This document shows, piece by piece, positions 5,961 through 8,367 of a DNA stretch of 8,367 bases; the stretch's first letter is position 1; each line of letters begins with the position of its first letter. The notes below the pieces were generated by a model, which was not told where the DNA came from, did no database searches, and saw nothing but the letters and a program-made list of their open reading frames with translations. The position numbers and the translations under genes are program-made. The DNA comes from Arenicella sp. (GTDB lineage: Bacteria; Pseudomonadota; Gammaproteobacteria; Arenicellales; Arenicellaceae): assembly GCA_016763815.1 (NCBI GenBank), contig JAESTB010000618.1, forward strand, positions 1 through 8,367. The letters run 5' to 3'.

Positions 5961-7064
5961 ATGGCTTTAGATCACGACCCAAACGAAACTCATGTCATGG
6001 TAGGCATGTCCGGCGGTGTAGACTCGTCGGTAACCGCCCATATTCTAAAACAGCAAGGCTATGAAGTAACCGGCATGTTCATGAAGAATTGGGAAGAAGA
6101 CGACACCGAAGAATATTGCGCGTCAGCAACCGACTTAAAAGATGCCGCGCAGGTCTGTGAACGGCTAGATATTGACTTGCACGAAGTGAACTTCGCGCAT
6201 GAATATTGGGAAAAGGTATTCGAGCACTTCTTAGCTGAGTATCAAGCTGGGCGAACCCCAAACCCCGACATTCTTTGCAATAAAGAAATTAAATTTAAAG
6301 AATTCTTGTTACAAGCTGAATCACTTGGCGCCGAATATATTGCTACTGGCCACTACGTCGCTAAGGGCTTTATCAACAAGTCTCCTGAGCATGAAGCGCT
6401 CTTACTGAGGGGCGCCGACACCAATAAAGACCAAAGCTATTTTCTATATACCTTGCAACAACATCAATTACGTAAAAGCCTGTTCCCACTAGGTGAGATA
6501 GAGAAACCAGCAGTCCGAGCGATTGCTGACGAGCAAGGTTTTGTTACCCACAACAAGAAAGACAGCACCGGAATATGCTTTATTGGCGAACGGCGTTTTA
6601 AAGATTTTCTGAGCACATACCTAAAACCTAATCCTGGCAATATGGTTGGCGTAGACGGCAAAACTGTTGCGCAGCACGACGGACTGATGTACTACACTTT
6701 AGGTCAGCGTCAAGGCTTGAATATCGGTGGTGCCGGTGACGCTTGGTATGTCGCAGGAAAAGACATCAATCGCAACGAATTACTAGTGGTGCAAGGCCAT
6801 GATCACCCAGCAATGCTGACCCAAATCGTCACCGCCGATGGTATGGACTGGGTAAGCTCGGCAGCCCCCAAACTTGGCGACGTGGTAACCGCGAAGACAC
6901 GCTATCGGCAACAAGATCATCAATGCGAGATAATAGAAATTGATGAGCAAACGCTCAAAGTAAGGTTCGATCAGCCGCAAAGAGCTGTGACCCCAGGGCA
7001 AGCATTGGTATTTTACAATGGCAGGATCTGCCTTGGTGGCGCTACCATTCACTCGTCAGTGTAA
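5961..7064 (+). CDS. mnmA: MnmA, tRNA-specific 2-thiouridylase
   Basis: MnmA (TrmU) activates U34 of tRNA-Lys, -Glu and -Gln with ATP and inserts sulfur relayed from IscS through the Tus proteins, giving 2-thiouridine at the wobble position. The 367 residues match the family (E. coli 368). The PP-loop ATPase motif SGGVDSS is at 17-23, catalytic Cys106 is in NPDILCNKEIKF and the second catalytic cysteine, Cys206, is in DSTGICFIGER. Further signatures are FMKNWEEDD (40-48), ATGHYV (128-133), GLMYYTLGQR and the C-terminal VTPGQALVFYNG barrel. I chose the ATG at 5961 over an in-frame ATG at 5913 because the longer version overlaps nudJ and adds 16 residues not found in the family. The Shine-Dalgarno is weak, so translational coupling to nudJ is likely. 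The hflD gene that usually follows is absent. Confidence 0.97.
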   Translation: MALDHDPNETHVMVGMSGGVDSSVTAHILKQQGYEVTGMFMKNWEEDDTEEYCASATDLKDAAQVCERLDIDLHEVNFAHEYWEKVFEHFLAEYQAGRTPNPDILCNKEIKFKEFLLQAESLGAEYIATGHYVAKGFINKSPEHEALLLRGADTNKDQSYFLYTLQQHQLRKSLFPLGEIEKPAVRAIADEQGFVTHNKKDSTGICFIGERRFKDFLSTYLKPNPGNMVGVDGKTVAQHDGLMYYTLGQRQGLNIGGAGDAWYVAGKDINRNELLVVQGHDHPAMLTQIVTADGMDWVSSAAPKLGDVVTAKTRYRQQDHQCEIIEIDEQTLKVRFDQPQRAVTPGQALVFYNGRICLGGATIHSSV

Positions 7065-7123
7065 TCGACCGCGCAATAGCCTTCTTTTTTATATTTACTC
7101 CCCTCATCTAGCGCCATTTTTTT
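7037..7123 (+). terminator. possible long-loop terminator at the end of mnmA
   Basis: TGGCGCTA (7037-7044, inside the last mnmA codons) has an exact 8-bp reverse complement TAGCGCCA at 7109-7116. Seven Ts (7117-7123) follow immediately. The 64-nt loop includes the stop codon and a small CACT/AGTG hairpin. The right arm plus T7 looks terminator-like, but the loop is far longer than normal, so this is tentative. Confidence 0.35.
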
Positions 7124-7190
7124 AACAGTTTGAGACCTCAATATAACTCAGGGGCGAGGTAATAATAGTTTGGGACTTCTTCAATTGAGG
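7124..7190. repeat. imperfect 16-bp direct repeat in 40-bp step, with overlapping inverted repeat
   Basis: AACAGTTTGAGACCTC (7124-7139) recurs as AATAGTTTGGGACTTC (7164-7179), 13 of 16 identical and exactly 40 bp apart. All three differences are transitions. CCTCAAT (7136-7142), at the end of the first copy, is also the exact reverse complement of ATTGAGG (7184-7190), just after the second copy. This could be a decayed tandem repeat or a pair of protein-binding sites. Confidence 0.5.
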
Positions 7191-7193
7191 CAG

Positions 7194-7209
7194 AAAATGC
7201 AGGCATTTT
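7194..7209. terminator. weak bidirectional terminator-like hairpin between mnmA and the DUF2726 gene
   Basis: AAAATGC (7194-7200) and GCATTTT (7203-7209) are exact reverse complements, with A and T runs at the ends so that both strands give a hairpin plus U-rich tail. The stem is mostly A/T and the spacer only 2 nt, so it would be weak. It is well placed for the convergent mnmA and minus-strand gene. Confidence 0.35.
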
Positions 7210-7248
7210 TATCCGCTCATCGAATTATGCTTGGGCTTCAATTTAGAT

Positions 7249-7992
7249 CTATTTCTTGGCAATTCGATAGTCACAATATGGGTACTTACGGCACATTAAA
7301 AATTTCTTGCCAATATTGCTACCCTTAATCGACACCTTTGTGACTACTTCACTTTGACATTTCGGGCAACTCCGCACATGACCAGAAATTGAATGTGACG
7401 AGTTATAAATGGAGAGCTGTGATTGATGAGTAGCCGACAAGCGACCCTCATCAGAGCAGCCCCCTTTTGACTTACCGGTTATCAACCGACAGACATCCAA
7501 CCCTTTGTAATCTGGTCGCACATCAAAATGGAAAAGTCTCAAATCAGCACTCTTACAAGCACGTTTAATCGCTTTATCACGTAGTTTTCGCTTTGCCGAT
7601 ATTTTCGCTTTATCCGCCTGTTCTATATGGTCTAACTCGACCACCGCAAAAATCGACATATCGGCTTGCTTACATAATATGAAATCGACGCAGTAGCTAT
7701 CAAGCTCTCGACCAATCTGCTTGCGATCTAACCATGTTGCGGTAGGAGAAACATCAATTAAATCCTTCAGGCCAACCTTAGAAAAAATAAAATATTTGTC
7801 AGATAATACGTCAGTCAGACAGTCAAACAACCTGCGCTCATCAACCGACAACAGGCGCTTCTTGTGTAGCACTGCGATGGTCTCAGCTCGCTCATATCTC
7901 ACTGTCGCCCACGCAAACAGCGCAACGGCGGCAGATACAGTCGCGAGCCCAATAACCAACGACCACCCCATCATTAAATCGCTCAGAGTCAT
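7249..7992 (-). CDS. membrane-anchored DUF2726-like protein with C-terminal topoisomerase-type zinc ribbon
   Basis: Function unknown; 247 residues from the chosen start. Residues 6-31 form one hydrophobic helix (SLVIGLATVSAAVALFAW) followed by positive charge, suggesting an N-terminal anchor with the rest cytoplasmic. Residues about 45-170 resemble DUF2726: LLSVDERRLFDCL, then VDFILC (D103 within it), VVELDH (E119, D121), a lysine/arginine-rich helix and LRLFHFDVRPDY. This family is, to my knowledge, placed near PD-(D/E)XK nuclease folds. The C-terminus is a zinc ribbon of the type found at the end of topoisomerase I: CPKC (C209, C212) and CRKYPYC (C234, C240). I chose the ATG at 7992 because AGGAGG (7997-8002) lies 4 nt before it; the in-frame ATG at 8005-8007 has no Shine-Dalgarno. 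It converges on mnmA, and a degraded-looking ORF lies just upstream. It looks like an accessory gene. Confidence 0.8.
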   Translation of the reverse strand: MTLSDLMMGWSLVIGLATVSAAVALFAWATVRYERAETIAVLHKKRLLSVDERRLFDCLTDVLSDKYFIFSKVGLKDLIDVSPTATWLDRKQIGRELDSYCVDFILCKQADMSIFAVVELDHIEQADKAKISAKRKLRDKAIKRACKSADLRLFHFDVRPDYKGLDVCRLITGKSKGGCSDEGRLSATHQSQLSIYNSSHSISGHVRSCPKCQSEVVTKVSIKGSNIGKKFLMCRKYPYCDYRIAKK

Positions 7993-8009
7993 ACCCCCTC
8001 CTAGCATAA

Positions 8010-8026
8010 GGCTTTTTAAGAAAGCC
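8010..8026. repeat. 6-bp hairpin just upstream of the DUF2726 gene
   Basis: GGCTTT (8010-8015) and AAAGCC (8021-8026) form a perfect stem with a 5-nt loop, overlapping the stop codon of the upstream 35-codon frame. No U run follows on the minus strand, so it would not terminate transcription there. It might mark the end of the upstream gene or its former terminator. Confidence 0.4.
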
Positions 8027-8123
8027 GCTGCATCAGTTCATTTGCCTTTTCTCTAACCTTGTCAGCCCAGTCGTTCTCAGTGCAGCAGCTCTGGCTGCAT
8101 CTCACTATGAAGCTAACTTTCAC
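8016..8123 (-). pseudogene. coding-like remnant: C-terminal stump of an unidentified gene, or a 35-residue small protein
   Basis: Not recognised. On the minus strand a frame from GTG at 8123 to TAA at 8016-8018 ends in ENDWADKVREKANEL followed by MQRLS. This is charged, amphipathic and very protein-like, resembling the end of a helical domain. The frame is closed by an in-frame TAG only two codons before the GTG, and no Shine-Dalgarno precedes either possible GTG. The natural reading is the surviving C-terminus of a gene that once lay directly upstream of, and perhaps in operon with, the DUF2726 gene (24 nt between its stop codon and that start). A genuine 35-residue protein cannot be excluded. 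Confidence 0.35.
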
Positions 8124-8367
8124 AGACTAAAACAATGCTAAAAACCCCTTAAACAAAGTAGTCGTAGATTACCGTATAAAAACCAGCCAACTTCTATCTA
8201 GCATTTGATCACAGACCATCCAACATGATCTATTTTCTACTATCAACGCTGCTTTATATGAAACCGCTGTACTAGCGAAAATCAGCTACCTTCGATACAT
8301 CTTATTTTCCCGAATGCAGCTAAGACTACCTATATCGACCACCAATGCTACCTTGCAAAGCTATCGA
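8124..8367. other. stretch with no recognised gene up to the window edge
   Basis: All frames are broken by frequent stops. The only ATG frame of note is 16 codons at 8225-8275 (plus) without a Shine-Dalgarno, which I do not call. The promoter of the minus-strand DUF2726 gene may lie here, but no convincing -35/-10 pair was found. The sequence is AT-rich and may be decayed coding DNA like the adjacent remnant. Confidence 0.4.

Noticed and set aside
7721..8056. Plus-strand 111-codon frame opposite the DUF2726 gene
   Set aside because: Shadow of the minus-strand gene, which has a recognisable domain, a zinc ribbon and a Shine-Dalgarno.
8081..8099. TGCAGC/GCTGCA inverted repeat, considered as an attC-like or operator site
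   Set aside because: A 6-bp stem with a 7-nt loop, no accompanying recombination-site features, and partly inside the coding-like remnant.
8225..8275. 16-codon hydrophobic frame (plus) starting MIYFLLSTLL
   Set aside because: No Shine-Dalgarno or promoter and too short to stand on its own.

Overview
The window looks like chromosomal DNA from a gammaproteobacterium of moderate GC content. Five of the six main genes are recognisable core genes: clpA-clpS, a CspD-type cold-shock gene, a monomeric NADP-dependent isocitrate dehydrogenase, nudJ and mnmA. Their order (clpA-clpS divergent from a csp gene, then idh, then nudJ-mnmA) resembles the cspD-clpS-clpA and icd...nudJ-mnmA neighbourhoods of Pseudomonas and enteric bacteria. 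No tRNA, rRNA, CRISPR array or insertion sequence is visible.

Layout. Positions 1-1629 (minus) hold the first 543 codons of clpA, cut by the window edge. Then come clpS (1664-2002, minus) and a 355-bp divergent intergenic region. That region carries a good sigma70-type promoter with an operator-like palindrome in its spacer, followed by a leader of about 145 nt with two notable stem-loops, and then the cold-shock gene (2358-2564, plus). A strong bidirectional terminator (2639-2673) separates the cold-shock gene from the convergent idh (2783-5020, minus). The 489-bp gap 5021-5509 is not empty: it has a plausible promoter, a strong Shine-Dalgarno and a 28-codon TTG-start ORF. nudJ (5510-5950) and mnmA (5961-7064) follow as a tight plus-strand pair. 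After mnmA the conserved context ends: the usual hflD-purB continuation is absent. Instead there is a repeat-bearing spacer and a minus-strand gene for a membrane-anchored DUF2726-like protein with a C-terminal topoisomerase-type zinc ribbon (7249-7992). Just upstream of it is a 35-codon coding-like remnant, then about 240 bp with no recognisable gene.

Functionally, ClpS hands N-degron substrates to ClpA, which unfolds them for ClpP. The neighbouring cold-shock/CspD-type protein is a single-stranded nucleic acid binder. IDH supplies NADPH and 2-oxoglutarate. NudJ hydrolyses nucleoside di/triphosphates and related pyrophosphates, and MnmA makes 2-thiouridine at the tRNA wobble position. Nothing here amounts to a clear new multi-gene system. 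The less ordinary parts are the csp leader, the 28-codon ORF with its own signals, the DUF2726-zinc-ribbon protein with its broken upstream neighbour, and the repeats in the mnmA-DUF2726 spacer. All statements come from reading the sequence; no database search was run.
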